Positions 11,092 to 21,953 of a stretch of DNA of 64,000 nt are shown here, piece after piece. How positions within the stretch are numbered: position 1 is the first letter of the stretch; every line of letters starts with the position of its first letter. A model generated the notes under the pieces. The model was given only the letters and a program-made list of their open reading frames with translations, was not told where the DNA came from and made no database searches. The position numbers and the translations under genes were made by a program. Source of the DNA: Rhodobacteraceae bacterium DSL-40 (lineage in GTDB: Bacteria > Pseudomonadota > Alphaproteobacteria > Rhodobacterales > Rhodobacteraceae); the NCBI GenBank assembly GCA_003258405.1, contig QKPN01000003.1:434001-498000 (forward strand), in the 5' to 3' direction.

Positions 11092-11538
11092 ATGATTGGC
11101 GGGCTTTACAACACGACGTCCCTTCTGATCGAACCGACGCGAGCGCTCGGTGAATTCATGAGGGTCGCCGATACACATGGCGTGACGCCGGTGGCATCAC
11201 AGAGCAGCTTTACGGCGCGCGGCACCGATGCCGAAGTGCTGCCGGACCGACTGCCGACGGGGGTTCTCAACTTCGTACCGGTCGTGCTCGAGATGCTCGA
11301 GCAGCAGGCGGCCGAGGAAATCGCCGCCGACGAGATCCGGCGCGAATCCGAGCGCCACGCCGAACAGGCAGAGGAGATTCCAGACGCGGGCGGAGGCCGG
11401 GAGACGGCCGAGGCCGCCACGGCGCCGCCGCCACGGGAGAGCGAGCAGGCGAAGGAGAGCTCGGCCGCGGCCGAGGGCTATGCGCGCGGCCGCGAGGCCC
11501 CGCCGGACACCGAACCGGAACTCGACGCCTTCATCTGA
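11092..11538 (+). CDS. hypothetical protein, Ala/Glu-rich low-complexity C-terminal half
   Basis: A 148-residue protein I do not recognise. The first 70 residues are ordinary in composition (MIGGLYNTTSLLIEPTRALG). From residue about 75 it is strongly Ala/Glu/Pro-rich and charged (EQQAAEEIAADEIRRESERHAEQAEE), predicted helical or disordered. GGGAG lies 6-9 nt before ATG 11092, supporting this start over the frame that continues to 11011. No signal peptide or membrane segment is seen. It converges on the MarR regulator with 4 bp between. Rhodobacterales genomes carry similar small proteins near flagellar or motility genes, but nothing here supports such a role. Confidence 0.6.
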   Translation: MIGGLYNTTSLLIEPTRALGEFMRVADTHGVTPVASQSSFTARGTDAEVLPDRLPTGVLNFVPVVLEMLEQQAAEEIAADEIRRESERHAEQAEEIPDAGGGRETAEAATAPPPRESEQAKESSAAAEGYARGREAPPDTEPELDAFI

Positions 11539-11542
11539 AGTA

Positions 11543-12016
11543 TCAGCGCGGCGCCTGCACGTCCGCCGCCGTCTCGCCGCCGAAGCTCTGCCGGATCGCT
11601 CTGAGGATCGGCAAGGCCCGGCGGAGTTCGTCGTTGCGGACCCCGGCCAGAAGCTCGTCCAGAACCGGCGTGATCTCGCGAACCGCACGGTCGCGGGCGG
11701 CCTGGCCCGCCGGGCTGATCCCGACCCACTTGCGCCGGGCGTCATCCCAGTCGGGCCGCACATGCACATAGCCCGCCTCGTCGAGCTTGCGCACGGTGTT
11801 GGTCATCGCCCCCTTCGTCACATGGAAGATCCGGGCGAGCTGGCCCGGCGTCTTCTCGCCGCCGAGGCGCGAGAAATGGTTGAGCACCATGAAATGCGAC
11901 AGCTCCATGCCCTTCGGCATCGCCCGGCTGATGCGGATACGCGCGAGCTGTTCGATCATCACGATTTCGCTGAAGAGCGCGATGACAAAGGGATCGCCGG
12001 GCGGCCGCGTGCTCAT
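11543..12016 (-). CDS. MarR family transcriptional regulator
   Basis: A 157-residue MarR-type winged-helix repressor. The DNA-binding core LSHFMVLNHFSRLGGEKTPGQLARIFHVTKGAMTNTVRKLDEAGYV (about 38-83) has the recognition helix VTKGAMTNTVRKL, and the wing follows with RPDWDDARRKWVGISPAG. Its ATG overlaps the nitrilase stop as ATGA, so it is the last gene of the comF-grxC-nitrilase-marR operon. Its effector is unknown. Confidence 0.92.
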   Translation of the reverse strand: MSTRPPGDPFVIALFSEIVMIEQLARIRISRAMPKGMELSHFMVLNHFSRLGGEKTPGQLARIFHVTKGAMTNTVRKLDEAGYVHVRPDWDDARRKWVGISPAGQAARDRAVREITPVLDELLAGVRNDELRRALPILRAIRQSFGGETAADVQAPR

Positions 12017-12858
12017 GTCACCCGGACCGGCGCATAGGGCCGGTCATGGGTGAGCGCGGGAATCCGGGCCCGCGCCTTCTCGACGAGCCCGAAATCGAGA
12101 TCGGCATAGACCACCGTCTCCGGCGCCTCGCCTCCGTCCGCCAGCACCTCGCCCCAGGGCGAGACGGCCAGAGAATGGCCGTAGGTCTCGCGCGCCTTGC
12201 CCCGGCTCGCCGGATGGGTGCCGCACTGGGAGGGCGCCAGCACGAAGGCCCCCGTCTCGATCGCCCGCGCCCGGAGCAGCACATGCCAGTGCGCCCGGCC
12301 TGTCGGCACGGTGAAGGCCGCGGGCACCGTGAGCATCCGCGCCCCCGCCTTCGCGAGATCGCGGTAGAGATGCGGGAAACGCAGGTCGTAGCAGATCGTC
12401 ATGCCGACCGCCTCCGCCCCGGCCCGCGCCAGCACCGCCGCCGTGCCGGGGCGATAGGCCGCCGATTCCCGATAGCTCTCGCCGCCGGGAAGCTCGACAT
12501 CGAACATGTGGATCTTGTCGTAGCGGGCATGGACACGGCCATCGGGGCCGACGAGAAGCGAGCGGTTGACGAAGCGCGCCTCGGGCTCCGGCCCGCCGCG
12601 CAGGCAGAGGCTGCCGATGAGGAGCCAGATGCCCAGCTCCGCCGCCACGGCCGAAAGCCGCATGAGCGTCGGGTCCTCGGCCTCGATCCTCAGCCGCTCG
12701 GCCTGCAGCTCGCGGGAAAAGCTCACCATGTTGGTGCATTCGGGCGTCGCGACGAAGGTCGCACCCCCGCTCGCCGCCTCGCGCAGCAGCGCCTCGGTCA
12801 CGGCGAGGTTCACCGCCGGATCGTCGCCGGAGCGAAGCTGGAGCAGGGCAGCGCGCAT
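12013..12858 (-). CDS. carbon-nitrogen hydrolase (nitrilase superfamily, Nit-like amidase)
   Basis: A 281-residue nitrilase-superfamily amidase. The Glu-Lys-Cys triad is readable: Glu in VATPECTN (about 42), Lys in RYDKIHMFDVELP, and Cys in MTICYDLRFPHLYRDLA. It is close to the Nit1/Nit2 and deaminated-glutathione amidase group, which fits its place next to glutaredoxin (inference). The start at 12858 (MRAALLQLRSGDDP) matches the family; the frame continues upstream into the glutaredoxin gene and is ignored. Only 4 bp separate it from grxC. Confidence 0.93.
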   Translation of the reverse strand: MRAALLQLRSGDDPAVNLAVTEALLREAASGGATFVATPECTNMVSFSRELQAERLRIEAEDPTLMRLSAVAAELGIWLLIGSLCLRGGPEPEARFVNRSLLVGPDGRVHARYDKIHMFDVELPGGESYRESAAYRPGTAAVLARAGAEAVGMTICYDLRFPHLYRDLAKAGARMLTVPAAFTVPTGRAHWHVLLRARAIETGAFVLAPSQCGTHPASRGKARETYGHSLAVSPWGEVLADGGEAPETVVYADLDFGLVEKARARIPALTHDRPYAPVRVT

Positions 12859-12862
12859 CGTC

Positions 12863-13120
12863 TCAGGCCGCGAGCAGCGGATCGAGCTTGCCCATCCGGT
12901 CGAGTGCATACATCTCGTCGAACCCGCCGACATGGGTTTCGCCGACAAAGATCTGCGGTACGGTGTAGCCGCCGGAGGCGCGCTCCATCATCTCGCGCCG
13001 CAGCTCCGGGTCGCCCGCGACATCGATCTCGGTAAAGGGCACGCCCTTGCGGGCAAGCAACCGTTTTGCTGCCATGCAGTATCCGCAGGTCGGCGTCGTG
13101 TAGATCGTGACCGGTTTCAT
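12863..13120 (-). CDS. grxC: glutaredoxin 3
   Basis: An 85-residue dithiol glutaredoxin that reduces disulfides with glutathione in the cytosol. The active site is CGYC (PTCGYCMAAKRLL, residues 11-14), where CPYC is more usual; the glutathione-binding TVPQIFVGETHVGGFDEMYAL is intact. The start MKPVTIYTTPTC at 13120 gives the standard length and has an AGAGGGAG-like site 6-8 nt before. Second gene of the comF operon. Confidence 0.96.
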   Translation of the reverse strand: MKPVTIYTTPTCGYCMAAKRLLARKGVPFTEIDVAGDPELRREMMERASGGYTVPQIFVGETHVGGFDEMYALDRMGKLDPLLAA

Positions 13121-13145
13121 ATGCACTCCCTCTGACGAGACTTGA

Positions 13146-13886
13146 TTATACGTCCCGCGACTCACCGAATGCAACGCGGCAGAGCACCAGTACATCGACC
13201 CGCGCGGCGCCTGCCGCACGCAGCGCCTCGGTGCAGGCCGAGAGCGTCGCGCCCGTGGTCAGAACATCGTCGATCACCGTGACGGCGCTGCCCCGGATCA
13301 GGGCGGCGCGGCGCGGATGGACCGCGATCGCGCCCGACTGGTTCGCTGCCCGCGCCGCACGATCCATCTGTTTCTGGGCCGTGGTCGCGCGGCGGCGCTG
13401 GAGCAGATCCGGCACCGCCCGCCGCCCCGACTGCCGCGCGATCGCGCGCGCGAGCTCCGCCGACTGGTTGTAGCGCCGCCCCAGCAGCCGGCGCCAGTGG
13501 AGCGGCACGGGCACGACGAGATCGGTTCCGGCGAGAATGTCGCGCCCCGCCGCCGCCATCCAGCGCGCGAGCGCCGGCACCATGTCGAGCCGGTCGGCAT
13601 GCTTGAGCGCGAGCACCATGCGCCGCCCCGCCCCGTGATAGAGCATCGCCGCAGCCCCCCGGTCCCAGGCCGGCGGATGGCGCTGGCAGCTGTCGCAGAC
13701 ATCGCCCTCCACCGCCACACCGACGAGCGGCACGCCGCAGCACGCGCAGGCCGAGCCGGCGATGAAATGCGTCTCGCGCCAGCAGCTGGAGCAAAGCCCG
13801 TGGGCACTGTCGGTGAACTCGGTGCAGGCGAGGCAGCGCGGGGGATAGATCGTGTCAAGGAGCGGCGGGACCACCGTGCGGCGCAT
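13146..13886 (-). CDS. ComF family protein (phosphoribosyltransferase fold)
   Basis: A 246-residue ComF/GntX-family protein. Its N terminus has cysteine pairs of a zinc ribbon (IYPPRCLACTEF, GLCSSCWRE, SACACCGVPL, VCDSCQRH), then a type I phosphoribosyltransferase domain with the PRPP loop VTVIDDVLTTGATLSACTEAL near the C terminus. ComF supports DNA uptake in naturally competent bacteria, but the family is also kept in non-competent ones with unknown function. Other in-frame Met codons at 13931 and 13997 would overlap the divergent methyltransferase; 13886 (MRRTVVPPLLDTIYPP) is preferred. First gene of the operon. Confidence 0.9.
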   Translation of the reverse strand: MRRTVVPPLLDTIYPPRCLACTEFTDSAHGLCSSCWRETHFIAGSACACCGVPLVGVAVEGDVCDSCQRHPPAWDRGAAAMLYHGAGRRMVLALKHADRLDMVPALARWMAAAGRDILAGTDLVVPVPLHWRRLLGRRYNQSAELARAIARQSGRRAVPDLLQRRRATTAQKQMDRAARAANQSGAIAVHPRRAALIRGSAVTVIDDVLTTGATLSACTEALRAAGAARVDVLVLCRVAFGESRDV

Positions 13887-13929
13887 CGTGGCCTTGCCCC
13901 TCCGGAGGACTGTGATAACGCTGCTTGCC

Positions 13930-14781
13930 ATGTCCGATACGCCGCGCCTCTTCGATTCCGGCCTCCTCACCCGCCGCCGTGCACGTGCCCGCGCCACCGG
14001 GCCTGCGGATTTCCTGCACGCCGCGGCGGCCGGGGAAATCTCAGAAAGGCTCTTCGAGGTTAACAGGAGGTTTCAGGCCGCCGCCCTCGTCACCCCGCGC
14101 CCGGAGATCTGGTGCGAAACGCTCGCCCCGAACGGCCTCGGCGAGATCCGCACCGTACCCGACGCGGACGTGCTCGAGCTTGCGCCCGGCGCCCATGACC
14201 TCGTGATCCACGGGCTCTGCCTGCACTGGGCCAACGATCCCGTCGGCCAGCTGATCCAGGCGCGCCGCGCCCTGCGGCCCGACGGCCTCCTGATCGCGGT
14301 GCTCTTCGGCGGCGACACGCTCTCCGAGCTGCGCGCCGCCCTTGCCGAAGCCGAGGCGGAGGTCTCCGGAGGCATCAGCCCGCGCGTCGCGCCGATGGGC
14401 GAGATCCGTGCGCTCGGCGGGCTCCTGCAACGGGCAGGCCTCGCCCTTCCGGTCGCCGACGGCGTGCGGCTCGACGTGAGCTACGAGACGCCGCTCCACC
14501 TCATGCGTGACCTGCGCGCCATGGGCGAGACCAACGTGATGGCCGACCGGCTGCGCAAACCGATGTCACGGGCGTTGCTCGCACGGGCCTGCACGCTCTA
14601 CGGCGCCGAATTCGCGATGTCCGACGGTCGGGTGCGAGCAACCTTCGAGCTCGTCTTCCTCACCGGCTGGGCGCCCGATCCCGGCCAGCAGAAACCGCTC
14701 CGCCCGGGAAGCGCCGTCCAGCGCCTCTCCGACGCGCTGGAGACCGCCGAGCGGGAGACGGAAAGAGACCACGACCCGTGA
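13930..14781 (+). CDS. NDUFAF5/BioC-like methyltransferase-fold protein without SAM motif I
   Basis: A 283-residue protein similar to the NDUFAF5 complex I assembly factor family. It has the family N terminus (RLFDSGLLTRRRARARATGPADFLHAAAAGEI), the conserved central LVIHGLCLHWANDPVGQLIQARRALRPDGLLIAVLFGGDTL and the region ending SRALLARACTLYG. The glycine-rich SAM-binding loop expected around residues 50-60 (hDxGCGxG) is missing: the sequence goes from the N-terminal block straight to PEIWCETLAPNGLGEIRTV. It may thus not bind SAM in the normal way. A role in complex I assembly is inferred from the family. Divergent from comF. Confidence 0.8.
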   Translation: MSDTPRLFDSGLLTRRRARARATGPADFLHAAAAGEISERLFEVNRRFQAAALVTPRPEIWCETLAPNGLGEIRTVPDADVLELAPGAHDLVIHGLCLHWANDPVGQLIQARRALRPDGLLIAVLFGGDTLSELRAALAEAEAEVSGGISPRVAPMGEIRALGGLLQRAGLALPVADGVRLDVSYETPLHLMRDLRAMGETNVMADRLRKPMSRALLARACTLYGAEFAMSDGRVRATFELVFLTGWAPDPGQQKPLRPGSAVQRLSDALETAERETERDHDP

Positions 14782-14854
14782 GGCGCCTTGATCTGCCGCA
14801 CTCCGCCCCTATCTCCAACAGCGCCCCGACGCGCGAAAGAGCCGCTAGCCCAGC

Positions 14855-15940
14855 ATGAAAGATACCGTCATCGAGACCGATCAGCCGGGCGAAGGCCGCC
14901 TCGCCCACAGCACGCCCGACCATCCCGTCCTGCCGCAGCCGAAGGTCGGCGTCGTTCTCTCGAACCTCGGCACGCCGGACGCGACGGACTACTGGTCGAT
15001 GCGCCGCTACCTGTCGGAGTTCCTCTCCGACCGCCGGGTCATCGACTACTCGCCCTTCTTCTGGCAGCCGCTCCTTCAGCTCGTGATCCTGTCCAAGCGC
15101 CCGTTCAGCTCGGGCGAGGCCTATCGCAGCATCTGGAACGAGGCGCGCGACGAGAGCCCGCTGCGCACCACCACCCGCGACCAGGCCGAAGCCGTCGCCG
15201 CCCGGATGGCCGCCCTCTATGGCGATCGCGTGATCGTCGATTTCGCCATGCGCTACGGCAACCCCTCGACCGCCTCGGTGATCGAGCGGCTGCGCGCCCA
15301 GGGTTGCGAACGGATCGTGTTCTTCCCGCTCTACCCGCAGTATTCGGCGACCACGACCGCCACCGCGAATGACAAAGCGTTCCGTGCGCTGATGAAGCTC
15401 CGCTGGCAGCCCTCGATCCGCACCGTCCCGGCCTATTACGACCACCCGCTCTACATCGAGGCGCTGGCGCAGAGCGTCGAGCAGGTCTATGCGCGCCTGC
15501 CCCAACGCCCGGACGTGCTCGTCACGAGCTATCATGGCATGCCGGTTCGCTATCTGACCGAGGGCGATCCCTACCATTGCCACTGCCAGAAGACGACGCG
15601 GCTCCTGCGCGAGCGGCTTGGGTTCGGCAAGGACGAGGTCGTGCTGACCTTCCAGTCCCGCTTCGGCAAAGAGGAATGGCTCCAGCCCTATACGGTGGAA
15701 GAGGTCGCCCGCTTGGCGAAGACCGGCAAGAAGCGCATTGCGATCATGGCGCCGGCCTTCTCGAGCGATTGCGTGGAGACCCTGGAGGAGATCCGCGAGG
15801 AGATCCGCGAGAGTTTCGTCGCGGCGGGCGGCGAGGATTTCGCCTATATCCCCTGCCTGAATGCAGAGGACAGCCACATCGACATGATGATGGCTGTCCT
15901 CGAAAAGGAATTGGCGGGGTGGATGACGTCGGTCGGCTAG
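14855..15940 (+). CDS. hemH: ferrochelatase
   Basis: Ferrochelatase, 361 residues, inserts Fe2+ into protoporphyrin IX to make haem. Visible are VGVVLSNLGTPDATDYWSMRRYLSEFLSDRRVID at the N terminus, FPLYPQYSATTTATANDK, the metal-binding histidine in VTSYHGMPVRYLTEGDPYHCHCQKTTRLL, and the C-terminal IAIMAPAFSSDCVETLEEIREE with the conserved glutamate. The length fits soluble or peripheral bacterial enzymes. Preceded by the NDUFAF5-like gene at 73 bp; no good ribosome site is seen before ATG 14855. Confidence 0.98.
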   Translation: MKDTVIETDQPGEGRLAHSTPDHPVLPQPKVGVVLSNLGTPDATDYWSMRRYLSEFLSDRRVIDYSPFFWQPLLQLVILSKRPFSSGEAYRSIWNEARDESPLRTTTRDQAEAVAARMAALYGDRVIVDFAMRYGNPSTASVIERLRAQGCERIVFFPLYPQYSATTTATANDKAFRALMKLRWQPSIRTVPAYYDHPLYIEALAQSVEQVYARLPQRPDVLVTSYHGMPVRYLTEGDPYHCHCQKTTRLLRERLGFGKDEVVLTFQSRFGKEEWLQPYTVEEVARLAKTGKKRIAIMAPAFSSDCVETLEEIREEIRESFVAAGGEDFAYIPCLNAEDSHIDMMMAVLEKELAGWMTSVG

Positions 15941-15947
15941 AAGGCCG

Positions 15948-16148
15948 TCAGCGCGTCATCGCGAATTCTGCCATCTTTACGGTGCGGGACACCTCGGCAG
16001 GATTGCGACGCAGAGCGACAGCCTTTCCGATCGGACGACCCCGGTAAACGGTTTTGCCGTCGCGCACAATGACTTCGCCATTGCGGAGAGCTTCCACGAA
16101 CTCGCCATGAACCGAAACGCAACTGGACAACTGGATCGTCTGATACAT
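15948..16148 (-). CDS. small conserved-looking protein of unknown function
   Basis: A 66-residue soluble protein (MYQTIQLSSCVSVHGEFVEALRNGEVIV...). I recall similar short proteins in Rhodobacterales, but assign no function. ATG 16148 has GGAG 6 nt upstream; a GTG at 16160 in the same frame would place the ribosome site inside the gene, so 16148 is chosen. Its upstream region (16161-16254) is markedly AT-rich, as for a strong promoter. It ends 7 bp from the convergent hemH. Confidence 0.65.
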   Translation of the reverse strand: MYQTIQLSSCVSVHGEFVEALRNGEVIVRDGKTVYRGRPIGKAVALRRNPAEVSRTVKMAEFAMTR

Positions 16149-16160
16149 GTTCTTCTCCAC

Positions 16161-16254
16161 CCGTGTTTTTTTGCTCTGAAGGGACCGTCACCATACCGGC
16201 CCCAAGCGGGTGTGTCACTTAATAAAAGGTATGAATTAAAATAATCGAAATTTT
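16161..16254 (-). promoter_or_regulatory. AT-rich upstream region of the 66-residue protein gene
   Basis: The 94 bp between mutT and the small gene contain a long A/T-rich stretch at about 16217-16256 (aattaaaataatcgaaattttttag), unlike the surrounding DNA. On the minus strand it lies where a promoter with an UP-like element would be. No confident -35/-10 pair could be chosen. Confidence 0.35.
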
Positions 16255-16653
16255 TTAGAGCAAATCGCGCAACATTGGCAAAAGCGGCAAATCAGCGGCC
16301 GGCATGGGAAAACGGTTAATGTCCTCGATTTTAACCCATTTCAACGCAGAATGCACCCTCGGTTGCGGAATTCCCTCCCAGCGGCGGCAGACGTAAAGCG
16401 GCATCAGCAGGTGAAAATCGTCATACGCGTGGCTCGCGAATGTGAGGGGAGCCAGGCAACTTTTCCACGTCTCGATGCCAAGTTCCTCATGGAGCTCGCG
16501 AATCAGCGCCGCCTCGGGCGACTCGCCCGATTCGACCTTGCCCCCGGGAAATTCCCACAATCCCGCCATGGCCTTGCCCTCCGGGCGGCGGGCCAGCAGG
16601 ATGCGCCCGTCGGGATCGACGAGCGCAACTGCAACAACGAGGACGAGTGTCAC
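16255..16653 (-). CDS. mutT: (deoxy)nucleoside triphosphate pyrophosphohydrolase, MutT type
   Basis: A 132-residue Nudix hydrolase that cleans 8-oxo-dGTP from the nucleotide pool. The Nudix box is complete: GGKVESGESPEAALIRELHEELGIE (about residues 37-61), preceded by RPEGKAMAGLWEFPGGKVE as in MutT. The start is GTG 16653, overlapping the argJ stop as GTGA, so translation is coupled to argJ. The argJ-mutT pair is common in alphaproteobacteria. Confidence 0.95.
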   Translation of the reverse strand: MTLVLVVAVALVDPDGRILLARRPEGKAMAGLWEFPGGKVESGESPEAALIRELHEELGIETWKSCLAPLTFASHAYDDFHLLMPLYVCRRWEGIPQPRVHSALKWVKIEDINRFPMPAADLPLLPMLRDLL

Positions 16654-17912
16654 GAGCGGTAGTCCGCGTTGATCTCGATGTAGCGATGGGTGAGATCGCA
16701 GGTCCAGACCGTCGCCTTGCCCGAGCCGATGCCGAGATCGACCCCGATCACGATCTCCTCGCGCTTCATGTAGGCCGCGCCTGACGCCTCGGCATAGCCG
16801 GGATGCACCCAGCCCTGCTCCGCGACGGGGATGTCGCCGAAGCGGATCGAGAGCAGGTCACGGTCGGCTTCGGCGCCGGACTTGCCGATCGCCGCGACGA
16901 TGCGGCCCCAGTTCGGATCCTCGCCCGCAATCGCGGTCTTCACCAGCGGTGAATTGGCGATCGACATGCCGACCCGGTGGGCATCCGCATCGGAGGCTGC
17001 ACCGCTCACCTGGATCTCGACGAACTTCGTCGCCCCCTCGCCGTCGCGCACCACCTGATGCGCCAGATCGCGCATGACTTCCTCGAGGGCTGCGCTGAAA
17101 GCATCGAGGCGCGGATCGGCGGGCGAGGCAATGCGCTCCATCGCCGCCTTCCCCGTCGCCGCGACGAGCAGCGTGTCGGATGTCGAGGTGTCGCCATCGA
17201 CGGTGATCGCGTTGAAGGTGCGCGGCGTGATGTCGGTCACCGCGTCCTGCAACAGCGCCGGCGCGATGTCTGCATCGGTGAAGATGAAGACGAGCATGGT
17301 CGCCATGTCGGGCGCGATCATGCCCGAGCCCTTGGCGAAGCCGGTGATGCTGACGGGCACCCCGTCGAGTTCGACCCGTGCGGTCGCGCCCTTCGGGAAG
17401 GTGTCGGTCGTCATGATCGCCCGCGCGGCCAGCTCGGCGGCGTCTTCCGCGAGCCCGTCGCGGAGCTCGTCGAGCACGGCGGTGATCCGCGCGGCCGGCA
17501 ACGGCTCGCCGATCACCCCGGTCGAGGCGATGAAGACATGCGGCTCCGGCACGCCCAGCACCCGTGCCGTTTCGGCCACGGTCACATCCACCGCGCCGCG
17601 GCCGGCGCTGCCGGTGAAGGCATTGGCATTGCCCGAGTTCACCACGATCGCGAAGCCGCCCTCGCCCGCACCCTGGCTCTCGAGGCGCGCCAGCACCTCC
17701 TCGCACCAGAGCACCGGGGCGGAGCGGGTCGCCGAACGGGTGAAGGCCCCGGCGACGGCCGCGCCGGAACAGACCTCGGCCAGCATCACATCGAGCCGGC
17801 CCTGGTAGCGGACACCCGCGCGTGCCGCCGCGAAGCGCACGCCGGGGATCGCCGGAAGGGCGGGAAACCCGCCCTTCGGCGCGAGAGGGGAAACGGGACC
17901 CTTGCCGCTCAT
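16650..17912 (-). CDS. argJ: bifunctional glutamate N-acetyltransferase / ornithine acetyltransferase
   Basis: ArgJ, 420 residues, recycles the acetyl group between N-acetylornithine and glutamate (first and fifth steps of arginine synthesis). The precursor self-cleaves before a threonine; the motif GMIAPDMATMLVFIFTDA is present with Thr in ATML. Also seen are FIASTGVIGEPLP, MTTDTFPK, VDGDTSTSDTLL and ANSPLVKTAIAGEDPNWGRIVAA. The start is MSGKGPVSPLAPKGG at 17912. It lies 16 bp after the parvulin stop. Confidence 0.98.
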   Translation of the reverse strand: MSGKGPVSPLAPKGGFPALPAIPGVRFAAARAGVRYQGRLDVMLAEVCSGAAVAGAFTRSATRSAPVLWCEEVLARLESQGAGEGGFAIVVNSGNANAFTGSAGRGAVDVTVAETARVLGVPEPHVFIASTGVIGEPLPAARITAVLDELRDGLAEDAAELAARAIMTTDTFPKGATARVELDGVPVSITGFAKGSGMIAPDMATMLVFIFTDADIAPALLQDAVTDITPRTFNAITVDGDTSTSDTLLVAATGKAAMERIASPADPRLDAFSAALEEVMRDLAHQVVRDGEGATKFVEIQVSGAASDADAHRVGMSIANSPLVKTAIAGEDPNWGRIVAAIGKSGAEADRDLLSIRFGDIPVAEQGWVHPGYAEASGAAYMKREEIVIGVDLGIGSGKATVWTCDLTHRYIEINADYRS

Positions 17913-17928
17913 CGACGCGCGCCTCCGC

Positions 17929-18822
17929 CTACTGGCCGGAGACCAGCCCTTCGTCGTCGAGCGCCGACGGCGGAACACCGGTGTCGGGCGTGTCGATCTC
18001 GGCGCCGTCACGCAGCTCGGCGATCGCGTCCTGCACCTGCTGCTGCCGGATCTGGTCCTCGATCTGCGGCCGGACCTCCTCGAGCGTCGGCGCCGTCGAG
18101 TCGCGGGTTTCCTCGAGCTTGATCAGGTGCCAGCCGAACTGGGTCTGGACCGGGCCTGCAACGTCGCCGGGCTTCATCGCCACCACGGCCTCTTCGAACT
18201 CCGGCACCATCCGGCCGAGGCCGAACCAGCCAAGCTCGCCACCCTGCGCGGCGGAGCCGTCGGTCGAGTTTTCCTTGGCGACCTCGGCGAAATCGGCGCC
18301 ATCGTTGATCTGCGCCAGAAGCTCCTTCGCCTTGTCCTCGCTGTCGACGAGGATATGCGCCGCGCGGTATTCGGGCTCCGGCTCGAAATCGGCGAACTGC
18401 TCGTCATAGGCGGCCTGCACCGCGGCTTCGTCGAGCGGCTCGGAGATGATGCCCTGCACCGCGAGATTGGCGAGCGAGCCGCGACGCTCGTTCTCGAGCA
18501 GGAGCCGGATGTCGAGCGGATCGTCGTCCTGCGAGGTCGACTCGGTATCGGCCAGCAGCGTCTGGTCGATCATCTGGTTGAGCAGGTTCGGGAAGAGAAC
18601 GTCGGCGGGAATCTGCTGGAACTGCTGCGGAAGCCGGCTGCGCAGCAGGATGAGATGGCCGAGCGTGATCTCGGTCCCATTCACCGTGGCGAGCACCGTC
18701 GTAGCATCATAGTTGGCCGCGGCCTCCGTCGCGTCCGCGGCGGGCTCCTGCTGATCCTGGGCATAGACAGGTGTAGAGAGGATCAGCCCGGCAAGAGCCG
18801 TTGCGGTGAGTAGACTGCGCAT
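17929..18822 (-). CDS. periplasmic parvulin-type peptidylprolyl isomerase
   Basis: A 297-residue exported foldase. The signal peptide MRSLLTATALAGLILSTPVYA ends with cleavage before QDQQE. A helical chaperone part (about 40-150) resembles the SurA/PrsA N domain, then comes one parvulin domain (EYRAAHILVDSEDKAKELL ... GGELGWFGLGRMVPEFEEAV ... VQTQFGWHLIKLEE, about 155-250), with a polar C-terminal tail. It helps fold exported and outer-membrane proteins. GGAGAA lies 5-6 nt before the ATG. Divergent from secA across 267 bp and co-directional with argJ-mutT. Confidence 0.94.
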   Translation of the reverse strand: MRSLLTATALAGLILSTPVYAQDQQEPAADATEAAANYDATTVLATVNGTEITLGHLILLRSRLPQQFQQIPADVLFPNLLNQMIDQTLLADTESTSQDDDPLDIRLLLENERRGSLANLAVQGIISEPLDEAAVQAAYDEQFADFEPEPEYRAAHILVDSEDKAKELLAQINDGADFAEVAKENSTDGSAAQGGELGWFGLGRMVPEFEEAVVAMKPGDVAGPVQTQFGWHLIKLEETRDSTAPTLEEVRPQIEDQIRQQQVQDAIAELRDGAEIDTPDTGVPPSALDDEGLVSGQ

Positions 18823-19089
18823 GAAGTTCTCCGCATAACGCGTGCCGCGCTCCTGCCGGCACGTCCTGGAACTGCTGGCCGCCGCACCCGGCGGCGGCGT
18901 TGACAGGCGCGGCCCTGCCGCTTACATCCCAACCCGGTTCGGACATGGGCCGGACGCGCCTCGCGGCAGACTTAGACCGATCGGCGCCGGTGGACAAGCG
19001 CCCCCGTCATGACATTTCGGTGGGCCGGAGCATATCCGCCGGGGCGCGCGAAACGGTCCCGCCGGACAGGACATTGAGGACGACAGGTA

Positions 19090-21864
<2,775 letters not shown>

Positions 21865-21868
21865 GATC

Positions 21869-21908
21869 CCGGGCCGGGCGGGCGCCGGTTGCATTCCGCC
21901 CGGCCCGG
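21869..21908 (+). terminator. secA terminator hairpin
   Basis: A 13-bp perfect stem, CCGGGCCGGGCGG (21869-21881) with 21896-21908, loop of 14 nt, beginning 5 nt after the secA stop and followed by ttctaac. Probable transcription stop between secA and accD. Confidence 0.65.
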
Positions 21909-21953
21909 TTCTAACTAGGTCGTTAACGCTCTGCCCGAGGACCTGACCCGCGC

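Noticed and set aside
16650-18122. Plus-strand frames opposite argJ and the parvulin gene
   Set aside because: Antisense shadows; argJ and parvulin motifs on the minus strand are clear.
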